This document shows positions 26,201 through 41,300 of a stretch of 64,000 nt of DNA, in pieces; the first letter of the stretch is position 1; each line of letters begins with the position of its first letter. The notes under the pieces are model-generated. The model saw only the letters and a program-made list of their open reading frames with translations, was not told where the DNA came from and made no database searches. A program made the translations under genes and the position numbers. This stretch comes from Melanocharis versteri (taxonomy: Eukaryota > Chordata > Aves > Passeriformes > Melanocharitidae), in assembly GCA_013397845.1 (NCBI GenBank), contig VZTG01010183.1, positions 1 through 64,000 of the forward strand. Reading direction: 5' to 3'.

Positions 26201-29200
26201 TCAGCAGCTAATTAATTATTTATTTTCAATGTCAGGCTCTGTGTTAAAAACTAAAAGTCTTGGGCTATGAAATGAACAAAACTGGTGATCTGAAGAATTA
26301 TTTTATTTTATTTTATTTTATATTATTTTATTTTACTTTATTTTATGAAGTACAATGAGAATTTTTAAGAACTTCTGATGCCATTACACTTTTTGTTTAT
26401 AGATTGTTTTCACAGTTTATATTAAAGCTAAAGACTTTTCCCCCACCACTTATAGTCCCCCTGTCTTTTCTTTTCAGAAAATTCACGATCAAATATGTAA
26501 AACTGAATTGCTACGTTTCTTTTGGTGTTTAATACAGCTTTGCAGTGAGCCTCACATGCCTAGACAGATTCCCTGTGATTCATTATCACGTCCACAATGG
26601 CCATTTGCCTTTGATTTCTGACCAGAAAGCATGTTGGCAAAAAATATGTCTGAAAAACTTTGTATGTAGTGAAAGATAAAATACTAAATATCCATCGGTG
26701 ATATTCAAAGTGCTATACATACATAGCAAAATAAGACATAGTATTTTTGTGATGACTGTTCCAATAGATTATATGTGTGTATTCATATTTACCTTACAGG
26801 TCTGATCCAAACTTCATTTGAATCACATGGAACCTTAGATCACCCCTACATCTCACATTTTGCTACCATCTTTTCTGCTTTCTAAATGAAAAAGGGGAAG
26901 CAGTTCTCACCACATTAAAGGGTCATAGAAATGTGGTAAATGATACTGTCCTTCCTAGAACAAGATGGCCCTGCTTTTTAAAAGGCACCTGGAAAAATCC
27001 ATTTGTCAATGCTTTCTATACAGCTTTGGTGGGATTCTGCAACCCCTGGGGCATCAGGGACAGAGTGTAATTGGTCTGCTGATACCTTTCTAATACCAAG
27101 CATGATCTGGTTTTGAGCACTTAAAATGCAATGTAGTGCCGAGTAGATCATCACTAAATCTCATCCTGCCTCCACCTTCCCCTATCCCATCCTTTGTCGT
27201 AGTTGTTACTTCACTTATTCATGCTGGTCAAGGAAACATGAAATAAGATGAGTAAGATTAAGATGTAAATCCATTATAGAGATGCATAATGCTTTTCTTT
27301 CCCATTCTTCATAAATACTACAAATGTAGCTCTGATATTTACTTAAGTTAAGATAAAAGCTTTACATTCTTTTTACATACCTTGCTTATTTCAAATCCAA
27401 ACACTTCCTCAAAGTAAGCAGGCTGACTAATTAGCAGCAGGTAAAAAGTCCAGCTTCTACAGAAGTTTGCAACTATTATTGCATAGACTGGCATAGATGT
27501 AAAAAATTTTCTCCATGGTGTTTTGTATTTCTGAAACATAGAAAGGGGATCCAGTTACCATGTTGATCATTATCAACTATCCATCTTCCCTTTCCTCAGC
27601 CTTTTTTTAGCTACAGTCCAACAAGCACTTATATGCACAGCATATAAAAGTTACTACAAAATGCTCTAGTGGAGAAACTCAGTGATACTTAATTGTATCA
27701 CAACAGTCATGTACAAGTGCTTTTATCTCAGTCATATAAACATGAAAATACATGGACATAAGTCTAAAATAATAATGTCTTTAAAAGACAGCGTTCCTGT
27801 TTGTAAGGCAACAGTCAAACTTGACACTGTAACTACATAATTTAATTCAGATTTATTGCAAACATGTATTTTAGCATTTAATTGCTTAATTGCAGTATTC
27901 TGTTTTTTTTTATCCAGCTGAAACTGCTGGGTCAATATTTTTTTTGTTTGTTTTATTGTATTTTTAAAATAAATTGCGTGAAGAAAAAAAAGAAAGACAG
28001 ATGGACAATCCTGCTGAGTCCCAGCACCTCTCCACAAGCCCAGGCTTAACCCATCTGTGTTGATCCAAGTACAGGATCCATACCCAGATAAGTACTTTGA
28101 AATCACTTCAGCAAGAATTCAGGCTGAATTTAGTCTACTATTGATTCGAATATTGAATTTTCTTCAAAGAAAAACAGCCACACCCTGTATACCTATTAAA
28201 TTACACTTAAGTGAGAGCTAAGGATTAATTGACTTAATTAATGGGAAGCCAGCCAGAAAATCTAACTTGACGATATGGGAAGAATTTCAGCTTAAATATT
28301 TTAGAAGCAAATGATCTATTGATACAAGATAATAATTTTGAAAAAAAATGCTTAATTAAAAAGCCAAAATAAAAAATAGACAGAAATTATACAGTCCAAA
28401 GTAGTATTGTATGGAAATTCCCTCAAAGTAACTCATTTCACATAAGATTTTCAAAACCATAAACCCTACTGAATGCTACTGAATATCAGCTGAGACGGTC
28501 CCTCAATAACACCTAAAAATGCCAGCTATGAAATAAATGACTCTGTAATATTTTCAGTTCCTTATTTAATACGAAACAAAGTTTTTTACTGAGACAGAAA
28601 TTGTTGATTCCTGAGTTCAATCAAGAACCATTGTTCTGACCACATAGAAAATATAATGAGGGTCTACTGGGAAAGGATGGCGTAAAAAATTTAAGCAGAT
28701 GAAGTGAGGTTTAAACAATTTTTTTTATTTTCCTGAGTGAGCAAACATGTCAATAGTTTCTTTAAAGCTTTTCAGCAGTTACAGAAATAAGATGATTATT
28801 AGTTAGCATGATTGGAGTGCTAAGTGGATGGAAAATTCTGAGTTTGTACATGGTTTTTAACAGTCCTTGAGAGCTAAACCAGTACAGAACTAAGATTATG
28901 AGGGGCTTGATAACATGTTTCCAGCAAAATTACTGCAATAATGGGAAATGTTCTTATGGATCTCAAAGCATGCTGTATTGCAACTTGCAGTCTTTCTGGC
29001 AGACAAAACATAAAATAGTAAGGACTGGCATTTTCTGATGTTCTGGGGACCTCAAGAGACACTGAGTAGTGCTTTTCCTGCAGTTTGCTTTTAGGAAGAG
29101 GAAAAACTTCCAGAAATTGCTATATAGGAAGGAAACTGTTTCAGCTCAAGATATAAGAAAAGTCTAAATACCACTGCAGTTTCAAATGTAGTTGTTCCTC

Positions 29201-32200
29201 TTTTTTTACTTTGGAGTACAAAAAGAAGCATAAATTCCATGAGTCATCTGCTAGAATAATTGGAACCTGTATTCCCTTAGTGCAAAAACAGTATCCACGC
29301 AGAAATGAACCAGCAGATTTCAGATCTTCCCATCCCCAAGGCACACATTTGTTCAAATTGTTCAAAATACACTTTTTGGTCTTAAAGGAGAATGTTTGAT
29401 TTTTTGTTGTTGTCTTTATTTGGGTGCTAGGATGTTTGTTTTTCTTACTATCTCATTGGAAACCAGTGTTTGAGTAATATTCTTACTTCCATTGCACCTA
29501 GGAGGTTGGCACTCTCCCCAATGCTTTCTTCTATGTATCTTCTTTCTTCATCTGTGATTGTAGGATGCTTTGCAGGACTCTCATATGAAACCAAAAGCCA
29601 AAACATGTACCAGACTATTCCAAAGCTCCCTTTGGAATGGAAAGAAAGACTTTAAAAAGAAATGCACAGTAAACCAGCAAACAAGGAAGAAAAATCTGTG
29701 AATTACGACAAATTTAAATGGCAATTGTTGTTAGTGCTTCTTTACTGAATTATCTCAATAGAGATAACTCTCCAACAGAGAGTTTGATCCTATGAATAAT
29801 ACTTGTGCAAAATACATACAGAGCTATAGCACAGTGAAGTAGTCTTCTGTTCATTTACAGAATGATTTCACTGTAAGTAAATATTCGCTGATCTTAACAT
29901 CAATTTGTACAATGCAATGCAATGAAACAGCTTCAATTTCATTTCACCAAACTGTAAATGAAGGTCCATTCTGCTTTAGGACACTACTTTTTGATTACTG
30001 CACTAAATTTTTTTACCTGCAAAATAGAAGACTGGCATTTTTTTCAACATAACAATGCACTTCCTGCATAGTTTATTATTTCTATAATGCTTCCACCTAA
30101 TTCACACAAATGCAGAATGAATTCCCTTGGGACATTCTTTTCTGTCAGTGTAAGTTAACACAGCTAGTGTGAATAAAGTTATGTAGGTCTTCAGATAAAA
30201 ATCAGGACAACTTATTCAGGGCAGGTACTCTAAATTTGCAGTTTTATCAGTGTGAGAGATGTTAATGTGAGCAGAGATACTATAGATCAGCCCAGAAGTT
30301 TGCACTTCTTGTGCTAAAAGTGATGAAGGTTTCAACATGTGCTAGCTTTTCTTATTTCATCATGTTGCTTTCCTACATACTCTTCTCTTTAAATTCTGTT
30401 CTTTCATTTTTCTTTTCTTTAGACTATATTTTTAGCTTTGCGGTCCCACTTCTCAGGAGGTTTTGTCCTCTTAACAGTAGCTTTTACATTTTTAGAAAGA
30501 GTAGAGTAAGGCCATACAATACTGGAGTGAAATGAGCAGAAATGCGTACCATACACATAGAACACAGAAGACCACCCAGTATATTGCACTAGAATCCCAG
30601 CTAAAGGCATTGCAATGACAGCTCCTGCATAGGAACCTACAAAACAAGACATGTGGATGAAAAGGGAGAAAAAATCAGTTTAAAAACACTTGTACATTAC
30701 AAACGAAAGGGAGACAAAAATACGAAGTTACTTACCACAAAAGGAAGTGGTTGCTAACCTACTTCTTTCTAATGGGGGGGCCCACTTGCTCCAAATACCG
30801 TGGCAGGCAGGGTAGGTGACCCCCTGGGGAATGGGTGTGCCACAAGTTAGCTAATGCTGATCAGTCACTCAGTTAATTGTCTTTGCATGAGTTTTTATTT
30901 TTAATTGCTCTAAACAAGAAGTTGAGAATGCTTTGCACTTCTATAGCAAAATCTGAGCACAGCCACAGAAAAACTTTAGTATCTATTCAAGTTGAAATGG
31001 GTTTTGTATATCACTCCAAATCATTAAAGAGGCCGTATGAAACAAATATAAAACATGTTTCCTTTTGCTCCCCCTCCCCCTTCCAGGAAAGAATTGCAAA
31101 TAATTAAAGAGAAAGAGTATTAGAACCAGTGTCAAAGGAAGCATGACAGCACAGACCCTCTGAAGTCTTTCTAGCGCAGGACCGATTTATCCAACCTTTT
31201 TTTTTTGTATCTAACATTTGAAGTGTGATTCAAAGAATAAAGCAAATTTAAGTGTCACTCCTCTAAAACTAGAAAATAAGATCTATAACAGCTTAGAAAT
31301 ATAATTTTAAGAGAAGTTTTTCACTCTCTTTTTCTTTAATGAACTTTCTTGAGCATGTAAAGCAAATAATTGAATAATACTATTTGGCTTGATTTTAAAC
31401 CAGCTACTTTTTATGCCTGTCTTCAAAACCAGCCTTTAACTTAGCAATAGAAAAACTAAACCTGCAGTGTTGAAATTTTAGAGGATGTTATATGAAATGT
31501 ACAATGATTGTCCATTAAATTCCTAAGAATTATGGTATATGCATATACGCCATATGTATATTATTTTGGTTATGTAGATTCACTTTTCTCCTAATCTGAT
31601 ATTTTGTTTCCTCTGCAAAAAGTAGAAAAATTAATAACTTTTTGCAATTACTGAGGGTTTCACAGATGTTGAGATGACGAGCCTCAATGTGCAGAAAATT
31701 GTAAAATACCTTTTTTGTTTGGAAAGAAGATCCTGTAACCAGTTTCCTGCTCATTTCAGTATTTTACCAATTCTTAAAAAAATATGTAAAGACATAGTCA
31801 TAAGATTGTCATGATTTATCATAAACCTTCTTCAAAAAGTCGTGTTTGGAATGTTTTGCATTCATAATTCCTTTGAACGGTGTCAGAGAATTGTGTGAGT
31901 CTGCAATGGCTGTTTTACTGTGTAATTAATTACCCACTTGCTTCTCTTCCTCTCATCTTTGCAGTCAAAAACACCTCTGTTTTTGACTGAGGTGCATGCA
32001 GATCACTTGGCAGAAATGGATCCACATTTCTACACATATACCTTAAGAAACTGGTTGACAGTCACCTAACTCTCAGGCACTTTCTGCACTCCCTTTTGGA
32101 ATCTTTTAATGCCATAAATTACACTAGTTAAAAGCAGTTCATGCGACAGAAGTTGTGTGGCCCTGAGGAGCAAAGAACCAGCCATCACAGGACTAAAAAT

Positions 32201-32349
32201 TTGCCAGGACGGAAGGATGGATGGGAGGACGGAAGGAAGGAAAGAGGGAGAGAGAAAAGAAAAGAAAAGAAAAGAAAAGAAAAGAAAAGAAAAGAAAAGA
32301 AAAGAAAAGAAAAGAAAAGAAAAGAAAAGAAAAGAAAAGAAAAGAAAAG

Positions 32350-32380
<31 letters not shown>

Positions 32381-35300
32381 GAGAAAAGAAAAGAGAAAAG
32401 AAAAGAAAAGAGGCTCAATGTTTTTCCTCTTTTAAATTATGGTAAATCTCTTATTCATTCCAACAAAAACATGGCATGGTCAGGACTTAAGATATAATTT
32501 TAGGTTTTTATTATATATTTATTCTGTGATGCTGGCCAGCAAGTAACAGTTGAGAATTACACCAGTATAAGCCTTATGCAGCATAGGAGTTTAGTGAAAC
32601 CTCAGTGCTAAATGCATATCCCACTGGCTTCTCAGCCAGAGAATACTGTGCCGTGAAATTTTATAGCTGAAGGAAAACCAAATATCTATAATTCATACAT
32701 CGAAATCCTTTATACTCAAAATCAGTAATAAATTTAAAACCATTTCTATTTTCCTTCCAAAGGTACAATTGCTAGTTAAATGCTAACAAACATCTATCAC
32801 ATTTATTAGTTATTTTATAATTTTTCCATACCTCTACAAGGCCCTGCAAGATCCTAACAAAGATGACGCATCCATAGTGCACCCTGGCTGCAGATGGTAT
32901 TAGCATGTTGAGGGAGGATGTCAGCAGTATAGCAGCACCAAATACTCTGCAAAAGTGGAAAAAAAGGGAAAGTAAGGAACTTCAACATTGTTCCAATTGA
33001 TTTATTGTACATAGGCTCATATCTCAATATAGATGTTCCCTACATATGTTCTTTATAGAGGAATATACTAACTGGACTGGAGAAGTGTCTACTTCCATCT
33101 AGTGTAATAATCTGTCTGGTAAGACCCAGACCAAACATGGATGTATTTATCTATTTAGCATAATTTCCTAAGGATATTTATCTTATGCAATCACAGGTAT
33201 AGACACTACTTTCCCAATAAACACCCACTTTCCTTTAATTTTCACACTAATTTCTACCAAATCTGACTGAATTCTCCACCCTCTGGAAACAAAATTACAG
33301 TTGTCTCCAAGTGGTTTGCTGAAACAGGTGGTCAGTACAAGTGTTTCCCATATGCTTTAGTTGTAAGAAAGTGACACCATGCATTCATTCCTAATAAAGC
33401 AGAAGAGAATCTACTTTTATACAAGCCAAAAGCAGCAGGAAGAATTTCAAACAGAGCTGGGACTTTCTTAGACACAAAAATTAATCAATTTGGAAACACA
33501 TCTCCATAAAAAACAGCTCATTCTTACCGCTGTTTTTTCAGAGGCTACTCACTGAAAATTGCTCATTTTGATTCCACAGCATCCTAACTTCAAATAAAGC
33601 ACATCACAAAGTCTAAATAAATGCATGAAGTGGTGATTCATTTTCAAAATTCCACTGATTTGACCGAATTTTTATTTGATTCAATTAATTTCCACCCCTT
33701 GTAGGAGGAAACCTTTTCTCTAGCATTATTGTGTCTTTCTTGTATGAAGCTATGTAATGCGAATATAAATCTGATGACATATGACATCACGGTATCTGAT
33801 GTGGAACTGATTTGACAGAAACCTTTGACCTTAGCTTGTGTTCTTCAGAAACTGGTACAGTGCCATAAGTCAGTGAGAAACAGATCTTGGGCTAAAGAAG
33901 CAGGGTGAAAATTCTCCTCAAAGACATAATATTCCACATTCTGTATTTAGAGTCACAGTCTGAAACAAGTCTTCAAATACCAAACTGAGTATATGCCACT
34001 TTTATTTGACACATATTAAAGGACATGATAAGGAAGCTTCGCTGAAGAGCTCTTAATCTTGTCTCCTCATTGTGTTCCCTGTGATGTCCATCTCAAATTA
34101 AATAATATTTAGCTGTCTGTATAGCACATTTCTGGCTTTGCTTGTCAGCATGTTCAATACATTTGCTGGGACTGACTGGGCACGTGTTTGTGTTGTACTG
34201 TGAGGACCACTTTGACCTGAATTGTCTTCTACTTCTGATTTCCTTATGTGTAAGTTTCTACTCCAAAACTGCATGCAGTTCATTTCTTTACAATTTAATA
34301 CCTCCATATGTTCACATAAAATCCAATGGTGTCTTGTCCTGTTAAAGTCATGTGAAGATAGAATATGAAAAAAATTCCATCTCTTTATAAGGATGAGATA
34401 TACAAAATTGTCACAGTAGGTAACTGTTTCTTCAAGGAAATTTGCTCTAGTTTTTTAATCCTGTATCAGATTGTATTTGCCGCAACTGAAAGCCATGTTT
34501 ACCAGAAGTGCCTCTGTTCTTATATTCACTAAAGAGAAGCTGCTTCCTTGAGTCTGTTCCTTCTAGAAGACAAAGGAAAATGTAACTGAAGGAATGATCA
34601 GAGACATGCTTCTTCCAGATTAAAACCTTGCCTGTATTTAGACACACAAGTACGGGGGAATATTTAGCTACATCAGAGTGCAGATGATGAAATAATTCTG
34701 CAGCATCACTTGTGAGTAAATTCCCTCTCTGAACTATGCTTTATAAGAACAATTTCCTCTCTTCTCCCAAAAATCTAAGGCTTTAAAGGTAGAATAAATT
34801 AGAGTTAAATTATGATTCTTGCAAGAAATGGCTTTTTTATTCTTTTTGTGTATACCTGTTAAAAGCGATGTCATACATGGCTATTTTAGTGAGTCCATTT
34901 ACTCTATAACTCTTAATCAAGAGCAAATAAATCTTCCTATACTTGCTTTGCATCTCTCAGCGCACAATCATAAATATATTTCTCCTTCATGCTCTTTAAT
35001 CTTCTTACATTTATTTCCATAAATACTAAATTCTACCTAACATAATATTGTGATATAGTGCTGGTTTTTTGTATAAACTTACTGTTTTATTTCTTTAAAT
35101 ATCTCACTTAACACTATTATTATTTAGATCAAGTGAGGGTGATTTTGGGCTACAGTCAATCAAAACATATTTGAATGCAGCTCACACTTCAATATATTTA
35201 GTTGGGAAGTGAAACATTCTGATTGTTCCTAGGGCATTTCTAAATTATTTTGCTGACTCACACATCAAATCCTCAAATTACATAATCCTTTTTTCTCTGC

Positions 35301-38300
35301 TTACATTTTTTTCTGTCTATTAAGCTAGTGATTTATGACCCTTTATGTTTAATTTCTGCATCTTGCTCAATTTTGCTACGTTAACTCCAACAATGGGTTA
35401 GAAAGCTTAGATTTCTTACGTTATCATGGCAAATTGAATGTCTGTGTGGTTCCATTGTCATATGGATTGATGCTTAATGTTTATTCTCAGACAGATATAG
35501 TTCCCTGCAAAACAGTTTCCAGCTTGCTTAGGAGTGTTCATTCCTCTCCACACCCCACTGCATTTTTGTACAAGTCGCTGTTTGCCCTCTTGATACTCTG
35601 ATATCACATTCAATGGAGAGGTGTGGCCCTCATTGGACACACAGATTTAAAGCTGCTATGCCCTGTTGTACCTTTCTTGAGTTGTGTCTCCACAGCTGGG
35701 CTCTGGAGTGAGCCAAGCCTTGCTGCAGGGTGTCTCTTGGGCTGAGCTCAGCCTAGGAAACCCACGTGGCTGCACTTTCATTCAGAGGTATCCTTGCACA
35801 TCCATTTCATTCTGGGCACACTCCAAACCCCACAAAACACGTTTTAATGCCATGGCACAAATTCAGAGTTTTAGCAGATTGAAGGTAAACTCCGGGAAAA
35901 CTGCGTTATATCACGTAGATAAAGCATGTGAGACCAGTGACACTGCCATAATTCCTGGCCCTTGCATTAGGATGGAATTAAAATGTCATGACATGTCTTC
36001 AGGAGCCCCTAGTCTTGCAAAAAAAATCCTTTCTGACTCAAAATCAGCAAGCGTGCAACTATATCTAGAAGAAAATAACCATATAGAGAAGACAATAAAT
36101 ACACTAGTAGAGAGGAGAGGGGAAAAACTTCAATAAATTCTGGTCCTCATAAGTGACCAGAAGCAGTCCTGAAACAAAAAATTATGCTTTACTTATCTAT
36201 TTCTATTTGTAGACTGAGTAGACTCAGTCCCAAAAATCAGAATCTAACATTGATCTTCAGTGTTTTGCTGACATTGGCCTCAAAGGTCATGAACTGTGAC
36301 TTAATCCTCCTGTAATATACGAAGTAATAACAGCAAAATCATGTTTGAATGCGAGACATTTGGGATGGGAGAAGAGAAAGAAAATTACTTTGACAGCTCA
36401 GAAGAAGTCCTTAGGATGGAATGAGGTTGCAGGGGGAATTAATCAGTTTGGGTTTCAAGTCAATTGACTCATTTTTCTCTTTGGAGACAAAAGAAAAATA
36501 AATATATTTATTTTCATCTCTGGATTTCTAATCTCTGCATCTGTGCAGCAGCACTATTGTCATCTACCTTTGTCAGGCAACTTACATTACATGAGCATTC
36601 TGCAGTGTGTTACAGATATTGTTACTCAGCTGGAAGCAGTGTCAGCTCAAAGAGCTGAGCAGAGTGCACTTCAAGTGCTGAATGCCAGATGGGTGACATA
36701 TCAAGTTACATATAGGATATCTGAAAGTAAGGGCTCCTGGTGAGAGGCATCCTTTTACCCCAGTGACTGGGAATGAAAATTGCTGCAAAGAATTCATAAA
36801 GCTAAAGACCCTTTTAGCTATGGATGTGGAGGAATCAATTCCTCAGCTGAGTCCCCTGTATTTTTATTTATGTCAATTTTTAATATATTTGAAAAACTCC
36901 TCAAATATCGATGTCTCTATCCTCTGAATAAGTAAAGTCACCTTGAGAAAATGAAACTTACAGATACCAAATGTGTCTTTCCTAAAGAATATGAAGTACC
37001 TTAGCTAAATTTGTCCTTTAAAAAAAATCAAAAAGTAATTCTGTATGTATAAAACAAATTTTTAAATATTTATTTAATCAAGAATATGCTGTAGTTTTAA
37101 GATGTGTAAATATATGCTGTATCAGTGAATTATTAATGTATTTTCATTAAAATTCAAAATAATTAAAGAACAGTAAGTCTTGGTCACAACTACAAAACAC
37201 CATTGCATGTATTTTAACAGATTTGCATTGAAAAATACAAGAGCATAGAAAGTATTCAATGGCTTCCATAGAAAATTAATTCAGGACTGTAACTGAGTAG
37301 TTTTTACCTCCAAAGTGACACTGATCATCATTTCATGGAAGATCTAATTACTGAATAGGGGAGTTTGATTCTTTTGTTAGTTTTCTAGGGAATCATAGAG
37401 GGTGGGGGGGGGGGGTGCATGGAAGCATTTTGCACCATTACAATAAATTAAATTCAAAATATTATAAGTTAATTTATTCTGACTGCAAAGAGAAACCTAT
37501 GGAAAATGCACCCCATGTTCTTTTCTGAGAAACCTCTGCATTTGACAATTTTACATGAATATTGATCATATTCTAGAGGATTTCATTGGATGAGGTATGT
37601 GTATTGAACAAATACTTCATTTGTGAACAGTGATAAAACATTTTCCCTAGTCTTAGTTACAAATCTGTTAGGAAAGGGTGGAAAATAAAGAGGATTGAAA
37701 ACATGAGTTTTGTTGTGAAGTTTTCCCAACCAAGTTTAAAGATCAGATGAAAAAAATCTGTCATTATAAAATAAAGAAATTTATTTGGATTCAAGTTGGT
37801 GAGCTGGTTTGCCTTACAGAAATCATATGAAATATGTTGAACAAAGATTTATTTTATGAAACATATATAAAAACTTAAGCTGGGGTTTGACTCTCCTTTG
37901 TTGTTCTTTCTTGAACAGTGCTTGTTTGGGAGAATCCTAGTGCAGCAGCACCTCTGAGCAGCAGAATACATATCACATTGTGAATTTTTAAACTATTCTG
38001 TCAGCTCAAGATTTCTAAAATGTATTCTTTTACTTTGACTCTACCTACTGACTTTCTTCTGTGACACACCTTCTCCTGCAAAGGGTCGGCAACACAGCAT
38101 AGACATGATTATGTTATATTTTTATACAACCCAAACAATATTTTATCTGAGAGGAACTGAAAGACTCAATGCTGTATTAAAGGCTTCATTTTTTCCAGTA
38201 AAACATAACGTCCAGAAAGAAGTAAGACAGGAGCTAGCTGGAATGTCTGTGGGCTTATAGCAGCTTTTCAGAATCCTTTCTTCTGCAAATGTTGGCAATG

Positions 38301-41300
38301 ACAGTTTGTGATCAACTTTTTAACTTAGATTTTTCTTTGAATATATAGAAATTTCAGGGGTTAACTGACACTTAACATTTCCCTGCTTACAAGGCATATC
38401 TCTACCCATATTGGGTGTGATGAGGGCTTTCTAAGACTTTGATACAGAACATGTACATTTTGATGACCTGAATTTGCTATAGTTTGATCTGCCAGGTTTG
38501 AAGATAAAAAAAATCCCAAAATATTCATGAGACTTTTAGCGAAACAGATGATACAAGGGACTGGATCAAGCACTGGTGTGAAATGCCATGCAGAGGCTCA
38601 GTCAATGTGTATCAGCAGCACAAAGTCTTTTAGGTTTCTGCCTTCTTCAAACCCCACTAATGCCACTGACCCATACCAAGACACCAATTTTCAGGCTGCG
38701 CCTTCCATTGCTTTTTTGCATACCTATTTCTTAATATGTCAACATGTATTTTATTAAGAACTTGTGCATTTTTGGATGACAGCATCATTGGAACTGATGC
38801 TGAATGTAAAAAACTCCTGCGTCATTAAACTCAGATTGTTGCTCTTACCAGCAAATGTATTACATCATCCTTTCATAAGCAGATCAGGCTCTGTCTCAGA
38901 AGTTATAAGCATTTGCCCTACTTAGTAGTAGTTTTTCCTTTCCAACTTTTTACTTCATATATCCAGTATGTCTTCTACCCATGCTGTTTTATTTTAATGG
39001 TTTTAATCTCTTTGCTTTCCAGAACTGCAGTCCTATCTTCTTTCTTTTGCTTCACTAAGCAAATCAGATCCTCTACACCTTGTCTGCTTTTTTTCTTCAT
39101 TCATTTGCTCACTTTACCAATCCCCTCTCTTTCCTGTCTGAATTCAGCTGGGGAATCTCTCCAACCTGTGGTTTTGCTTTACAACTCATCATATCTATAT
39201 ATGTCTAGATAAAGCTCTGACTTATTCCTTCTAGATCATTAGCTTTGGGACAGCTTGCTCTTTAAATGTGTAATCTGCTAGATAATGTTTCTAACCAAGA
39301 CTATCTCATTCGTATCATCTTACCAACATGAAGGGCTTAGGCTGTGATTCAACTGTCTCTGTTGATTTAGAGATATGTAACACACTTATCGAAGGAATCA
39401 TCTGTAGGTTTAATTTTAAAATGTTTTGTGGAGTTGTTTAGGAAGATAACTACTATGTGTTGGACTTAAAAGCTGGACATCTGCACTGCTTTTTGGAGGG
39501 TTTTTTGATATATGGGCCACATGTTACAGCTGATTGTATCAGGACTGCTCAGAGCAAAGGCAGATTCCTTCAGAGCAAAGTGACAGTGATATTAGTGTTC
39601 TTATGCAACCAACCTAGATAACATTTTCTTGCATTAAACCCGGTGTACAAATTGTTTTGGGGTAAGTAACAAAGCAAGCAAAGGTGATTAAGGATACCGA
39701 TTGCATAGAGTGCCTGCAATTAACAGCCAGAAGCATCCATGGATTTTGTTTCAGAGAGTGTTTTATTTATTAGATACCACTGCTAAGGCAGTAAGGATTC
39801 ATGAGGCTCAGGACTAGGAGAGAACTGGGAGCAAAGTTATTTGACAGCATTGACATATCTGGATGATATAATTCCAATGAATAAGAAGCTTCTTTATCAG
39901 CTTGTTCTGAAAGGGGTGTCATGACATGGGGTTTGAACTGGGTGATCTTAAAAGTCTCTTCCAACCCAAACCATTCTAGGATTCCCTGGAAGTATCTGGT
40001 GTAATTTTATGTAAACTGTGTAGTGAATTTTATACAGATAATAATTTCAAAGGATTTTCATCAATGGAGGATGGAATGCAAAAATAAAGCCAAATTTCAA
40101 ACATAATCCTACTCTTATATTTATATCTCAACAAGGAGGGCTAAATTCTGAAAATTTTATGTTTAGTCCCGAAGAAACTAGTCAAGAATAAATTTGGTTC
40201 TCTGCATTTAGTACGTCGAAGATTACTTCCCTTCTGTATTCAATTAGTTCCAAAATTCCACATTTGTCAATATAGAATTATACAGCTGCTTCTTAGTACC
40301 AGAGAAAATAACATTTTAAGCCTATAACACTCTTGCCTGAGGTGCCTTGAAAACTAAAAGTTAAACACGATTAATGATGGTTTACCTGCTTCCAGTGTAT
40401 GTAAATATAAACAGTGCTCTTACTGACTCTGAAAAGACTTTTTTTTGCTTGGCAATATAGTGTGACTTTTTTTCATTTCTTTCAGCTGTTTCCCATGCAT
40501 TTTCAGCTGCTCTCCATAGTCACCTCCTTGACTGCAAATTATGAGTAGCCACACATTTGGAAGATTTATACTACCTGTATTGTTTTTTTTAAATTATATA
40601 CCTATCATGTCACATGTTCGTCTCCTTTGTACACTAAATACTACCGATAATATTTGTCTCAGTCTAGTTGTCTTTTTCAGCCTGTAATAACGCTGATAAC
40701 CCTTCTTGGGATAACTTTTACTCATGTTTATGTATTTCAAATTAACTAAGTAGAACTGAACCCATTGTGGGGAGACACTGTTTAGCTGTTCTGTGGCACA
40801 TACAGTCCTTCTGACTTCTGTCTAGTACAGGCTAGTTTCCCAATGACTCTGTTGACCCCTCTACAGTAAACATATCCCTGTGAAATGCTCACCCTGACAA
40901 TTTATGTTTTCCTAAATGATAGACAGAGTGTAGTGGGTTTTTTCTGAATTGGGCCCTTAATATGCATAAAATGGTGCAGGGCTATCAAAGCTGGGATTAT
41001 GCCATGAATATTAGAGTGGTGTATGAACTCAGCTGCCCAAAAAACCAGCGAGAATAATCTACCTTTGCCGTTAGAGAGGAACACTTACTCCCAAGCACTA
41101 GTCCTAGGTTGAACATGCTTCATAGGAGAATTGCTTAAAACTGGTCCTCTTTAATAACAGTCTGTGGCCAGAAGCTGTAGTATAACAGCTTTATTTGGCT
41201 TTCTTAAATCGAGATAAAACAGGTTATTTTCATTCATATGTGTATATGGGAGGAGGGGGATGTGTCTCTCTTCTCTTCATACTAAATCCTATTATAAGCC

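Larger units (their letters stand above)
25296..29486 (-). other. SLC17A6 introns 9, 8 and 7
   Basis: Intron 9 is 25296-25997, intron 8 is 26131-27380 (with the TTTTA repeat), and intron 7 is 27531-29486. Intron 7 contains a 124-codon minus-strand frame at 27732-28106 without any recognisable domain, taken as chance. Confidence 0.85.
29630..32831 (-). other. SLC17A6 introns 6, 5 and 4
   Basis: Intron 6 is 29630-30549, intron 5 is only 99 bp (30637-30735), and intron 4 is 30824-32831 and holds the AAAAG tract. Nothing else is seen. Confidence 0.9.

Noticed and set aside
27732..28106. 124-codon minus-strand frame in intron 7
   Set aside because: No similarity recognised, placed within an intron, and low-complexity AT-rich codons.
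32252..32412. CRISPR-like or satellite array
   Set aside because: Five-base units without spacers in a vertebrate intron; a microsatellite.
32141..32497. Lysine/glutamate-rich frames of up to 118 codons
   Set aside because: They are translations of the AAAAG repeat in several frames and both strands.
35684..36136. 150-codon plus-strand open frame in intron 3
   Set aside because: It begins at GTG, not ATG, lies opposite to SLC17A6, shows no recognisable domain or splice context, and is compatible with chance.
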